A stretch of 64,000 nt of DNA from Apostichopus parvimensis (Eukaryota > Echinodermata > Holothuroidea > Aspidochirotida > Stichopodidae), in the NCBI GenBank assembly GCA_000934455.1, contig KN888870.1, forward strand, positions 1-64,000, read 5' to 3'. The notes beneath the pieces are model-generated. The model saw nothing but the letters and a program-made list of their open reading frames with translations. It was not told the DNA's origin and ran no database searches. Of the stretch, positions 52,450 through 63,895 are shown piece by piece. Within the stretch, counting starts at the first letter, position 1. Each line of letters starts with the position of its first letter. The position numbers were made by a program, and so were the translations under genes.

Positions 52450-52700
52450 GGAGTGTATAGCCTAGTGGTTAACGCCGGCGTCTCCCAGTCATGAGATCCC
52501 CGGTTCGATTCCCCGCCGACAGCAATGTGTGTCGTCTGGCAAGGGTGTTGTTCAATAACAACTTCCCGACATGGACGTTAAATGGATGTGTGCCGAGAGA
52601 TCAGCTTCGGTCAGCTTGCGAGTCTATAAGCCTTCATGGCTCCTTTCGCGAGTTCCTGCCTGAGGGAAGATCACATATACATACATACATACATACATAC
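52450..52700 (+). mobile_element. Full-length tRNA-derived SINE with (CATA)n tail
   Basis: Head: TAGCCTAGTGGTTAACGCC (box A) and CCGGTTCGATTCC (box B). Body contains ATGGACGTTAAAT, TCGGTCAGCTTGCG and TTTCGCGAGTTCCTGC; the end is GGGAAGATCACATATACATA followed by CATA repeats. The same body occurs at 59716-59940, 61509-61708 and, as a stub, at 1672. Confidence 0.85.
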
Positions 52701-53433
52701 ATCCGTGTGCGATGCTTCTTGATCGGATCAGGGGCCCGGAATTGTTGACGGTGTCTTCGAAAACCAGGTTGAGCCCCGTGAAAAATAAATATGTTACCGG
52801 CCTTAAGTGTATTATGAAAATCAGAACAACATATTCTTTGTTTTATTTTTCCTCTGGCCCTGGAAATTGACCCCGGGCCCTGGACTGTATCCCCCGATCC
52901 CTTGGTATGCTATATCTTGGGGCGTGGTTGTGCGGACGGATGGCAATGTTTCTAGCTATTTTACTGTTAGTTATTCTGGTCAGCAGAAAGTTTCCATTCC
53001 TACTTTTTTTACTAACAGTAACAGAAAGAAAACCTGTGGAGTATTCAGTGCCAACATTAGGTCTACCAGCACGTACTGTTAAAATTGCTTGGTTCGCTGT
53101 CAACGAAAAACAGGTCACTTGAATTTGTTTGCTGTTAGTAGTTCCATAGAGGTATTTCTCTTTCATAGTTAGTAGTTGGCCCGGTGCACGGCGTTCTCAA
53201 TTGCTTACCAAATGACACTGTGCTCTAGGTCTTGCGATGACTAGTTTCACGAAATCAAATGGTCGCATTTGGTTAACATAGGCCTAGGTCTAGTAATATT
53301 AATAATGTTCGCGTACTTCTCGCCCACGATATGGTGGAGCATTGACGAATTGTGGCTTTGATCTCGTGGGGAAGGGGGGAAGGAGGGAATGGGGGAATGG
53401 GAATTGAAACAGGTGGATGACCACTTAGGTAAA

Positions 53434-53981
53434 CAGACCTGTCAACCTGTTTGACCCCAAAATCGGGAGAATAACATTTTTCATGGCCAAAAAATAGGGA
53501 GAACAAGGAAAAAAAAAGGGAGGTTGGTAATTTTCAACTAAAATGATATAAATACTCCTAAATAAGTATAGTCTACTTATGCAATACAATAAGAGAATCA
53601 TCCAATCAGTGTTTGTTGTTGTAGTTTACAGCAGCTGGCTTCGCTTTGTACAGGGTTTCTTTAGTAGGCTTACATTTGAAACAGGGAACTGAACTATGGG
53701 TACTGTGACTTCATGGCTAGTATGCTAGATAGAGTCCCATCAAGCTTGAGACTTGACCGACTGTCTGTCTTGTTCTTGCGAACTACACTGAATAGCCTTT
53801 CCTGTTCAGCGTTACTGTGGGAAATTACTAAGCATAGGACTAATTGTTGGCTATTTTCAGAAATGTCGCAAGTGATGAAACATTAAAAAAACCGGGAGAA
53901 TAGAATATGAAACCGGGAGGCCGGGAGATTAGGGTAAAAACAGGGAGTCTCCCGGTAACACCGGGAGAGTTGACGGGTCTG
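53434..53981. mobile_element. Non-autonomous DNA transposon with CAGACCYGTCAAC ends
   Basis: Left end CAGACCTGTCAACC and right end GTTGACGGGTCTG are inverted repeats. GGTAAA flanks both ends (53428-53433 and 53982-53987). CCGGGAG/CTCCCGG palindromes crowd the right side. The 548-bp interior has no credible protein. Superfamily uncertain; hAT is possible if the target duplication was originally 8 bp. Confidence 0.7.
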
Positions 53982-54486
53982 GGTAAAGCGCAATTTAATC
54001 CAGGGGAACTTCGCCTAGCCTAAGTCATGGTCTTTAAAAGTGTCTCCCAAATTGTGGTGTTACGTTCATTGTTGTTCATGTTTGTGACAGTGAAAACAAA
54101 CTCATTAAGTTAGTCAGCAATTTGAAAATTCCGTAATGCAGTGTGTAATATGTCTGAAGCTATATGTTTTCTGCTTGTTCAGGGTATGCTCAGTCTTGAA
54201 CCATGAAGTAAAAGCTTATTTATAAAAATTAAAAATCAGTCAACTTATTTCTTGGAGTACTTGTCCACTTTTATGTGGAATGCTTCAAAGGTTCATTGGT
54301 TTTGTTTCATACTTTATCCCACTTATCTATGCCAAGTGCCAATTTCCTCTTCCTATTCTACAGGCATACAACTACAATTCTATTTAATTTTCATCTGCTG
54401 GAGCCTAGTTGGATCTAACATTTGATATATGCTCTGTTTTGACATTTCCTTTGTTCACCTTGAATCCCTACAGTCATTTTAGGGAG

Positions 54487-57400
54487 ATGACTAAGTGGGA
54501 TCTACAATGGAGTGTGTCTGACCCAGACACATTTGTTGCCTTTTCAACTGATAAAGTTGAAATTAACTTCCACCGTTTGAACACGAAAGATGAGGTTTCT
54601 GCTGGTGTCGTTCCTTGGCAGCAAAAGCAAGCGACAAAAGGCGAACTTTACTTGAGGAGTAAAGCAGACCTACAGAGTGTGAAGGTAAATTGAAGTTGAA
54701 GGAGTACTAGTCAAGTCTAGTGTCATAGCTACGTGACAGTTCAAGGGTTTCTGATATCTTTAATATATAATTTATGGTATTTAATTCAAAATGCACAAAC
54801 TTCAGAACTGTTATGAAAACTTTAATCACTAAATTATTCTGTGCCAGATTGAATCTGTGCAAATCTTTTCTTTAATTTTGTGGTTGGTCTTTAATGATGT
54901 GGTTGGTGTTTAATGTTGTGGTTGAGTGGATAAAGGTGGTTACATCTGAAGTCCAGTATCTAAGATGCCGTGGATTTAACATCTGATAATAAGAGTGTTT
55001 TAAAATGAACATTTATAACCTTAAAATCTTGCTGTAATTGTTTATAAATTTGGAAAATAAAGAAGAGCATAAAAATTTTAAATTTCTTATGAGTTTCAAA
55101 TTTTCATCACTCTGACCAATCCATGCAATATTTGCTGTATACATAATCAAAAACCCACAATATAACTCAGAATTCTATCTGTCCATGACCAGTTGGCTGC
55201 AATTAATATGTAACAAATTAACCCCGAATAGAAAATCCTCTGATCCCTTATTTGCTTTATTTGAAAACCTACAACATTAAAGCTTAAGTTTACCATTCTT
55301 TGTGCAATATTGGTAAGCTAATTAACACCTTAAATTTTTACAGTCTTATTTGGTACAGGACCTTTATTTTCTCAGAACGTTGGAGTAGGGTATCACCAAC
55401 TGAGATTTCTACAAAGTCTGGTAAAAATGCAACTTTAAGGAACATCCCTCTCTTTCATTTCATTTGTTTTCTTCAGTGCTTTGCTCTCTGCCCCAATCCA
55501 AACTCTGACAATATCCTCGCTCTTGGATTATCTACCGGGAAAGTGGTCCTATCAGCTTTCAACTCTGATCCATCGCTGGACAAGACGGAATTGGTCGGCT
55601 GCGAGATCAACCCGAAGCACACGAAACAATGTAACAGTGTTACCTGGAACAAGACTGAACACAAACTGGTTTGTACACAATCGTTAAGACATGTACCTTT
55701 GTCTCTTGTTTATCTCAAGTTTGAAAACTGTTAACATATTAGAAAACTGCTGATATAGGAACTTTTGTTGCTCGTATGCAATGGACTTCCTTGAGGTGCC
55801 GGCTTGATCATACTCTCACAAAGAGAGAGTACAGCCTTACATCCAGCATAATTGTATAATATACCTATGATATGCCTACCGTTGTCTCACTATTACCTCC
55901 AGCCATGTATATGCTTTTCCTTGTCTAGTTGATTTCATATTTCAATTTGACTGGTTTCTAGGGCAGTAAGAAAGTATTGCACCACTAAATAACTCTTACA
56001 CAGTCTAGTGTTAATGTTAGCTCAACAGCAGACAATCTAGCAAATGTTGGTTGTGTGTATTAAAATCAGTTTCCCATTTTTGATCTAGATATAAATCCTA
56101 ACAAAAATCTTTTCAGCTGAGATATCTAGGATATCATCCACTCTTGTTGTTGCTAGATGCATTCACAAATAATCACCAATTTTTGAAAAATTCATTATGT
56201 TCACAAAATACTAGTACGATGTGTTTTTTTGAACTAAGGATGCCAGGAACTTCCAGCAAGTTTGTTAATGTCAACCATGGCATAACGGAATATCCCATTC
56301 ATTCAAATTATATGAAGAATGTAGTAACCAAATCTCTGTTCGTTCTGCGTTTGTATTGCAGCTTGCAGTGAGTTATGATCGACACAGGCCTGATCAGTGT
56401 CTAGCAGTTTATGATGTGTATAATTCTGGTAAGTGTCTAGCAGTTTATGATGTATATAATTCTGGTGAGCTTACTGCACATGTTTTATCCAGCCTTAAAG
56501 GAACAAATTTGCCAGTGCTTTCAACCTAGAACAAAAAGAGAAATGAACTAGAAGTATTTTGGTGGGGGGGGAGAGGGGGGTAGTGATTCAGCTAGGAACC
56601 ACCTGGAAGTCATCACTGGGACAAATTATTCATTATGCCAGTGAAATAACACTTGAAAGAAAAATGTCTCTCATTATTGAAACCCTTTTTTAATTGTTCA
56701 TGATAAGTAAACACATATGAAAATTTTAAACTCGTTCTTGAGAAATGTATACTTGTGACTGTTTGTAAGTCATTTTGAGGTCAAGTGAAACACTTTCATT
56801 TATGTCATCATATAAACTCTATTGAAGACGATTCTTTTACATTACTCACGCCTGAAAAAATTGTTTTAAATGCTTCCAATCATTCATTTGATATTTCTGG
56901 ATCTCTTCTGTCAGTAACCCATAGAATAGGAAAAGGCCAGGCGTCTGAAAGAGCAAGACCTGTCGCTGAATTTGGTGAGTGTTGCAGATCCTACACCGAA
57001 ATAGGGAGAAAGGACTAAAACATATTCAAGGTCTAACGAGTGTACGGTGCACATCAAAAGAATCTGTTTGATTCTCTGACTACAGTGTGCGAAGTCAAAC
57101 TAAAGTCCAACTTGGGTCAATGCCAGTCATTTTTCTGACTGAGTTCAAGGCACATGAAAGTGTTAAAAGCTCAAAAGTCTCTCATCCAGCAGGAACACAG
57201 TGGGGGGGGGGGGGGGGGGGTCCTTAATTTAGTCACTTGGGTACCTCGAGGTGCAACATGTTTAGTCTCGGGTTTTGCTGGAAAATGGTTGAAAAAGCTT
57301 GGTACTGTTTTAGGTCACTGTATTATCTCTATGTCGAAAAAGGTGACAAATCGTTGAAGCCACTTTAATCACTTACTCCTTTTGAGAATGTTATACTAAA

Positions 57401-60400
57401 TGAAGAAAACATTTTAAGACCTCAAAGTTTTTTATCTTGCAGGAACACAGGCTGATGTGGTAAATTCAGTCACATGGCTACCTCAGAGTGCAACTTGCTT
57501 AGTCGCTGGCTTTGCGGGAAAATTGTTGAAAAAGCTTGACATAAGAGGTCAGTATTCTTTGAAATTTGGAGATGTGAGTGGGTCCTTTGTTTAGACATTT
57601 AATCGTTCCGAATGCTAGCCAGCTTGGGATGAACCACTTCTGTGAGATGGTCTCATTTTCACTCTCTTTATCTCTTAAAGACATTCACAATGATATTTAC
57701 TTTGCTATTATATTACCTGTCTACTCACCCCTATCACACTCTTCCTATCTACCAGCTTCACGGCTTGTGAACACTTGGTCAGGACATGTGTTCACAGACT
57801 TTTGACCTGAAGGTTGCCTCCTTAAATGTTCCGCTTCACACACACTTCTCACACAGACCTTCGATTCCTCACATTCAACAACGGGGATGATGGTTGCACT
57901 CTTCTGACATTCTCGAGAGTTTCGCATCCATCGTGGTGGCGTCGGTCATGGAATCCTGTTGCCACAGGCTTCTCTTTTCTTTCCACCGAAATGGTCAAAT
58001 CATGGTGTGTAACTCCATTACAGGCTAACTATGTTACGCCCACTGGTGGTTTGGTAATGAACAAAAAAGATTGCCTGTTTTGCAGCCCTGACTTTCCATC
58101 AAGGTCAAGTTTCTTCCTTAAATCCAAATTGTCTGGTTGTTTTTTGCTCACAATCTGTTTGGTTAAAAGAAACTGAAATCATATATTCGTGAAACATTAT
58201 CATACAAATCCAGATTTATTTGATCTCCATCTGTAGATCCCGCGAGTTCTAGAAACGTCACCTCCACAAAAGGTGTGCACGGATTAGTGGCCGACCCGTT
58301 GTTTGAACATCAACTTGCCTCATATTTTGAAGAACAGATTTACATTTGGGATCTTAGGAATTTTGATAAACCAGTGAGTACTTATTAATTTTTCTGAATA
58401 ATTTTTGTTGTTAAAAGAGCAAAGGAATATTAAGGCTAGGTCTGTCAGGTTTCAAACCAGGGGATCATGAAGCCCTGTGCTATGCAACTGTGAATTGCTG
58501 CAAAGTCCAATCAACCATTATTTCTTCTCTTTCTTCAGTGTTGTAATAAGTCATTACTTGAGTTATTGCCATGTTGTAACGTTTCATGGCTCAAGTCTCC
58601 ACAGTGTTGTCCTATACCCCAACTTTTGAGAAGAAACCTGGTTCTTCATGTGATGAAAAGCAAACAAGATAAATAAATCATGAATAAATCAATCAATTAA
58701 TAAATACACACACTTGATGGAACAGTGATGGTATTAATTTTAAATTTGAGTAAACATAAAACTACTGTTGTGTTTGGCACTTTACTTGCCAGCGTTTCGA
58801 ATGTTAAAGTTTGCTCCATTTGAAATTCCATTAACAGGTTCTGTCGGTGAAGGAGGTACGACCAGTTGGAAAGTTAGAGTGGAATCCAACTCGTAAAGGG
58901 GTCTTGATGTCTCTACCCAAGGAGAGCTCTGTGATTAAGGTTTACAAGTTAGAACATGTAGGTACGTAGTATTTTGCACACATTTCAATGGCAAGCCAGA
59001 CTTTCTCAGTGGGTCAGGGTGGGTTGGCGGGTGGGGGATGACATCGGGTGGGGGATGGCATGGGTTGGGGTATGGCATGGGGTGGGAGATGGGATGGGGG
59101 ATGGGGAGTAAAGTATCGTTACTTATTCATTATATGCTGGTGCATGCAGCGTACTAATTATTTGTACCTTGTTATGATCAAAATAAATATGCTTGAGGCT
59201 TAGTCTTATACCCAAAACATGTAAATAATTAGCATTACTTCAAAGAAAATTACTAATAATAATAATAGTCACATGTCTACTGGTAATGAAATGTTCTGAA
59301 GACATAATAGAAACAACTGATTTTTGTTTGTTTTTTGTAGATGCTACATACAACAGTCAATGTTTCATTTCACTTGGGGAAACAGAATTTCAATGTTTTG
59401 AACCAAAATTAGCAAATTTCTGATTGTAGGACAAAATGTAGAACAAATGAAAAAGTGCAGATTTTTGGAGATTGTAATCTTCCAATAATCAATAAGTCAT
59501 CAATATGTCATTCCTCTTTCCATATGTATAAAGCTGTATAATCTATGGAATTATTAAGCTGTTGTCATGGAAACTATACGTATCATGTTTTCTCGGTTCC
59601 CTTGTTTTTGCAGCCAGCGAGATGGAGTACACAGAACGATTAATTCAGCGTAAGTGAAGATATCGTTTGGTTATCGAAGGAATGTCTGCATCTTTGGAAT
59701 TTGAGTAAGGTATTTTAGATCCTCCTGCAAGCAGGAACTCGCGAAGAAGCCATCATTGGCTTATCAAAGCCGCAAGCTGACCGAAGTCAGTCTCTTAGAT
59801 TCATATTTAACGTCCATGATTATGAATTGTCAATTTTCAACAACTCTGTAACTGGATGACATACATTAGTCTTGGAGTGACTCGAACTCGGGATCTTATG
59901 ATTGAAAGGCACCGGCATTAACCACTGAGCTAACACTCCTTAATGTTGTGTTTTTGAAATGAAATGTTTTATGATAAATCTTGTCAGGGAGAATACAAAG
60001 TTGTGCTTCTGTTTGTTCCTGCTGATGCACCCTTTTTTCCAACGATTTCTAAATTTCTTGGTTTGTGCTTGTCTCTCACCTTTTTGTTTTAATTTTTGTC
60101 CAATGGTTTGTGTTTAGTGCTGGGGTGGGCAACGTCCCACCTGCGGGCCACATGCGGCCCGCCAGTGGGTTATTTTTGCGGCCTGTGAGATGTGTCAAGG
60201 AAAAGAAAAAATATCAGTCTATTTTACATCATAACAAAAAACGAGCTAGCTGCTTAGAATTTATCGGCACTAATAATGCTGTCAGGTAGGCCTATTATCC
60301 CCATTAATTATCATCTGTACTGTATTGACATTATATGTTTGTGAATACAGATTAAGTACACACACCTATTGCTTGAAAGTCCTCGGAATCAAAGGTCACC

Positions 60401-63400
60401 AGGTCGTTGGTTAGGTGCGGCCCAGTCAATTTTTCACTCCTTATATTTGGCCCATTCATTCAAAAAGGTTGCCCACCCCTGGTCTAGTGGCTTTAAATAG
60501 TATACAAATCTAAAATGTGTCAGAGATAGCTCTGAACTTTCCAAAACTTGAATACAAATCGCAAGACTTGTATAATTTCTTTTTGAGTGTACATAAAGAC
60601 ATGTCACTGTGAAATTTTTATATTCTTTTTGAGAGCTAACTTTTTGGTGAAAGACTCATTTACTTCACCTTGTATACCTCTTGTTACAATATTTCCCACT
60701 GGTTGTGTGTGTCTATATTAATTCAGTATTTATTTTTATTTGATTGTCTATTTTGTGGATGCACTTATAGTTAAAGATATGTTTGTTCACATTTGTATTG
60801 GTTTTCTTTTCACTCTTTCTAAACTCAAAATAATAATAATGAGCAGTTATGTTTTCGACGCTTAATGCGAATACGAATACGAATGTGGGAGAAACCCGCA
60901 AGGGCTTACCGATTTACAACTTTCACGTCGCGTGGCTTCCAGATATTCAACATTTTAACTCAAATGTTCTCACTTTCAGCTCTTAGCAGTCAGGCTGTCA
61001 GTAATTTCGCTATGCACCCTTCTAAGGAGAACAACATGGTTGTTGTGTCTCCGACCGGATATTTAAAGGAGTTTACAGTTCAAGATATTATATCTGTGGT
61101 GAGTAAATACTTGTTTTAAAACAGAAAGATCCGTCATAATGAATGAGTATAGTTACTTTACCTAGAACCGTAAAATAACAACAGAACCAACCAAATTGTG
61201 GTCCTCATTGTGGGGGAAGGGGGGGGGGAGTGATTTTGGTAATTCCTTAAATCCCTGGTATTTATTGATATTCCCAATATTTTTCGGTCACTCCAATTTT
61301 TACATTCGTCATCTTGGCGACCTCTCCATTGGAAGACGTTGTGGCCCCCACCCAGAAGGGGATCACAGGAAAGATGTATGCCCTTCTTCGTTTAGATATC
61401 CCTATATGATTTAGTGTCCTTAGTTACAAAATCGTGTAATATGTTGCAACTTGTTTAGTAATCAACTTTGTTCAAGATTTGTCCACCTTTTTCCCTACAA
61501 ATTTTTCCCCGGTTCGAGTCACTCCCAGATTAATGTATGTCGTCCAGTTACAGAGTTGTTGACAATTAACAATTCATAATTATGGACGTTAAATATGAAT
61601 GTAGGAGACTGACTTCGGTCAGCTTGCGGCTTTGATAAGCCAATGAGGCTTCTTCGCGAGTTCCTGCTTGCAGGAGGATCTAATATACAAACATACCTAC
61701 ATACAAATATCATTTTTTTTCCCCCGATTCTTTTGCCGATCCTCCGAATTTCTTTTTGGGCTATTCTACAAAGGGTCGTGACCCCCAGATTGAATGCTAG
61801 GGCTCTGCATGGCCGGCTTGATGTTATTTACAAGCAGCTTTGTTTTTTTTTATCACTCTTTTTTCTTCTTTATGCTGTATTTCTCTTTACATGAGAATGT
61901 TCTTTACGATTTACCTTCACACAGAGTCTGAGTCCCCATTCTGCCTGTAGCCTAGCATCTAGTCGCAATCTCTTGCATTGTCCATCGCTGGAGGATTTTA
62001 CGCCAGAACTAGAGGGCGACATTTCTCTCGTCATGAAGAAGAGAGCTCTGCAGGGTTACGGTATCCAGGTATTAAAATTTTTAATTTTCAAATTTCAACG
62101 TTTGATTCAACTTTGGCAAAATGGTTGAAACCAGTTTGTTTTTATATATTTGTGATATAAAGTCTCCCATGCAGAAACTGCATTGTTAGTTGATGTAATA
62201 ATATCACAATAGGTCTAAGGGACAGAGGAACCAGTGTGAGGAATCACATCAGGGTTTCTTTGCAAAGAAAATTTCGGGAGTAAGTCCTGTTTATCTGACA
62301 CATATGTGTGTGTTAGAAATTGCTATGAGAGAACAAAAAAACGTCTAACAATGCAGCACTTTTGGGACCATACCCCCACAAAAGGCCCTACCAAGGTTTC
62401 CCCAGCCAATAGGTGTCCCACCCAGCCATTAATAAGTGCCCCCCCCCCCTCAAGAAAAAAGAAAAGAAAAAAAAAGCAGAAATAACCTTCATCTCTAGAT
62501 CTATGTATGAGTGCTCTAGAGAGCTGGTTAATAAATGTACATTAAAGCCTAACCTAGGCCTAGCCTATATTTGCATTAACAAATCTGGACATTGTTATTT
62601 CCATTACTTATTAATTTTCTACTTATTACTCCCTTTGTGTGAGAAAAACTCTACAGGGTTCTCATGTAACATTTGTATTAGTGACTTGAGATATTCCATC
62701 GGGGAGCTTTAAAGCATCTATGTCATTTTAGGGATTGAACTACAATCAGATGCCTTCAAGACACTTCAGAGAACTTTTTAAAATCCTCTATATTGCTGTG
62801 AATGACATAAATTAACCATTCAATATGTTAATATTTTTGTATCCTTTGGTCATAACTTTAAATTTTTTTCGTCATGGAGTGTAAAATTATCTTCAAACTG
62901 GTCAACAAAGCTTGATTGATGCTTTTGGCATCTCATAAAAACATTCTGTTTCTTCTTAAAGTTTTGCATCATTTTGTTCTCGTCTACAGAAACCATTGGC
63001 TGCAAATGTTCCGTTTCTACGGGAACAAGATACGATGTTGAGAAAATTGTGGAATTGGATGAGCTATATCCTTACTCATATGGACATTTGTAGTAATTGG
63101 CACTAGATAGACTGGATCAGAAGGAGAGGGATGTTGGGAAGGGGTGGGGGAGGGGGAAGGGGTGCAAGGTCTCATTTTGGTTGTGTGGGGCTTGGAATGT
63201 TATCCATATGAGACCTCCATGCAACATAGTACAAATCACTGCACACTGAATAGTGTCTTAGACAAGAGCTCCTGGAGACATCTGTTCATATTCTTGTTTG
63301 TACCAATCTTTACCAAGAAAATTCAATGTTGCAAGGAATTATGTCATGAAGGTCTAGCCTGTAACTACGTTCTGGACCACCTCAGCCCCTATTATTTTTC

Positions 63401-63895
63401 AAGGCTCTGACTACTCTTCTTCATATTATCATGATTATTAATGATTTTATTCTTTTTATTTTGTTGGTCTACCATTTTATTTTCTTGTTTATTCACCTCT
63501 CCTGTTTTCACTCGTTGATTGAAATCTACTAAAACAAAATCGTCGACAATTTTAAAGGGCACATCCTCTCACGAAGAAAACGATGCTCATCCACACACTT
63601 AAACAAACCACATCAATAACAAGTAATAAATCAAAATGTAATCACAATGTAATCATGTAATCACAAAAATGAAAAATATAAATCTTTGACTGCTGGACCA
63701 GACACTTATGAGAACCATGAGGAAAGAGGAGAAGACACTCCAAAATATGCGGGGATCTGAGTTCTACGGTATCAGAGCCGTTATTAAGGGCGATGTCAAC
63801 ATCCAGGAGGACGGAAGAGAAATGAATGTGGTGGAAACCGTCAGTTGGGACTGTTGCGAAGACATCGAATCCAAGGTATACAGAAGCAAAGAGAG
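54487..63895 (+). CDS. MIOS: GATOR2 complex protein MIOS (missing oocyte), first 12 coding exons, partial
   Basis: Exons: 54487-54684, 55477-55668, 56362-56428, 56915-56974, 57443-57547, 58237-58373, 58838-58961, 59614-59649, 60980-61098, 61925-62068, 62990-63065, 63706-63895; about 483 codons, continuing off the window (human MIOS is 875 aa). Phases agree throughout. N-terminal WD40 blades are visible: NSDNILALGLSTGKVVLSAF, KHTKQCNSVTWN (human KHARQCNTLAWN), VNSVTWLPQSATCLVAGF, VHGLVADPLFEHQLASYFEE, IYIWDLRNFDKP, VGKLEWNPTRKGVL. After the propeller come ISLVMKKRALQGYG (human KMRLRALSRYG) and GSEFYGIRAVIKG. Introns are GT-AG except the last, which looks like a U12 AT-AC intron. MIOS is the GATOR2 subunit that, with SEH1L and WDR24, activates mTORC1 at the lysosome. 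Exon 3 has two tandem donors, and exon 5 has a damaged duplicate upstream. The first ATG matches the human N-terminus in register. Confidence 0.95.
56429..56464 (+). other. 36-nt tandem duplication creating a second in-frame donor after MIOS exon 3
   Basis: TGTCTAGCAGTTTATGATGT followed by a TATAATTCTG-type end and the donor are repeated immediately, with a single internal change before the donor. Donor 1 is TCTG|GTAAGT (exon end 56428) and donor 2 is TCTG|GTGAGC (exon end 56464). The extra 36 nt are open and would add GKCLAVYDVYNS. Confidence 0.8.
57192..57303 (+). pseudogene. Damaged tandem duplicate of MIOS exon 5
   Basis: The segment from GGAACACAG to AAAAAGCTTG parallels exon 5 (57443-57547): VTWVPRGATCLVSGFAG against VTWLPQSATCLVAGF. 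The GCTGATGTGGTAAA part of the exon is replaced by a run of 19 G (57202-57220). With that run the reading frame set by exon 4 meets a stop just after it. The acceptor CCAGCAG is kept; the downstream donor is weaker (GGTCACT or GGTACTG). Flanking intron similarity shows that the duplication included intron sequence. Confidence 0.8.
59716..59940 (-). mobile_element. tRNA-derived SINE, near full length
   Basis: On the minus strand: TTAGCTCAGTGGTTAATGCC (box A) and CGAGTTCGAGTC (box B), then GACTTCGGTCAGCTTGCGGC and CGCGAGTTCCTGCTTGCAGG. Same family as 52450-52700 but without a clear (CATA)n tail. It lies in MIOS intron 8. Confidence 0.8.
60120..60481. mobile_element. hAT-like MITE, longer relative of the 20145 element
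   Basis: Ends CTGGGGTGGGCAACG and GGTTGCCCACCCCTG. Flanks GTTTAGTG (60112-60119) and GTCTAGTG (60482-60489) differ at one base of eight. The interior shares GCGGCCTGTGAGATGTGTCA and TCACTCCTTATATTTGG.CCA with the 20145-20411 copy in reverse orientation, with about 95 extra bp. It lies in MIOS intron 8. Confidence 0.88.
61509..61708 (+). mobile_element. SINE truncated at box B
   Basis: Starts at CCGGTTCGAGTCACTCCCAG and runs through GACTTCGGTCAGCTTGCGGC and CGCGAGTTCCTGCTTGCAGG to an ACATAC-rich tail. It is nearly identical to the 59716-59940 copy over the shared body and lacks the 5' head. It lies in MIOS intron 9. Confidence 0.8.
63066..63705 (+). other. Probable U12-type AT-AC intron in MIOS
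   Basis: The intron begins ATATCCTT, the U12 AT-AC donor consensus. It has TCTTTGAC (63683-63690) as a branch-site candidate 16 nt before a CAC end at 63705. No GT donor fits the frame here. Joining T to TT makes Phe in WMSFMR, matching human TLHFMK. Confidence 0.8.

Larger units (their letters stand above)
48711..54486. other. Gene-poor region between the aquaporin locus and MIOS
   Basis: Should contain the promoter of the 48-kb aquaporin exon and that of MIOS. The acceptor CTACAG (54468-54473) just before the MIOS start suggests that a 5' UTR exon lies in this region. Holds a full-length SINE (52450-52700) and a TIR element (53434-53981). No other exon recognised. Confidence 0.5.

Noticed and set aside
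57826-58176. 116-codon plus-strand open frame in MIOS intron 5
   Set aside because: No recognisable domain; MIOS splices from 57547 to 58237 in phase without it.
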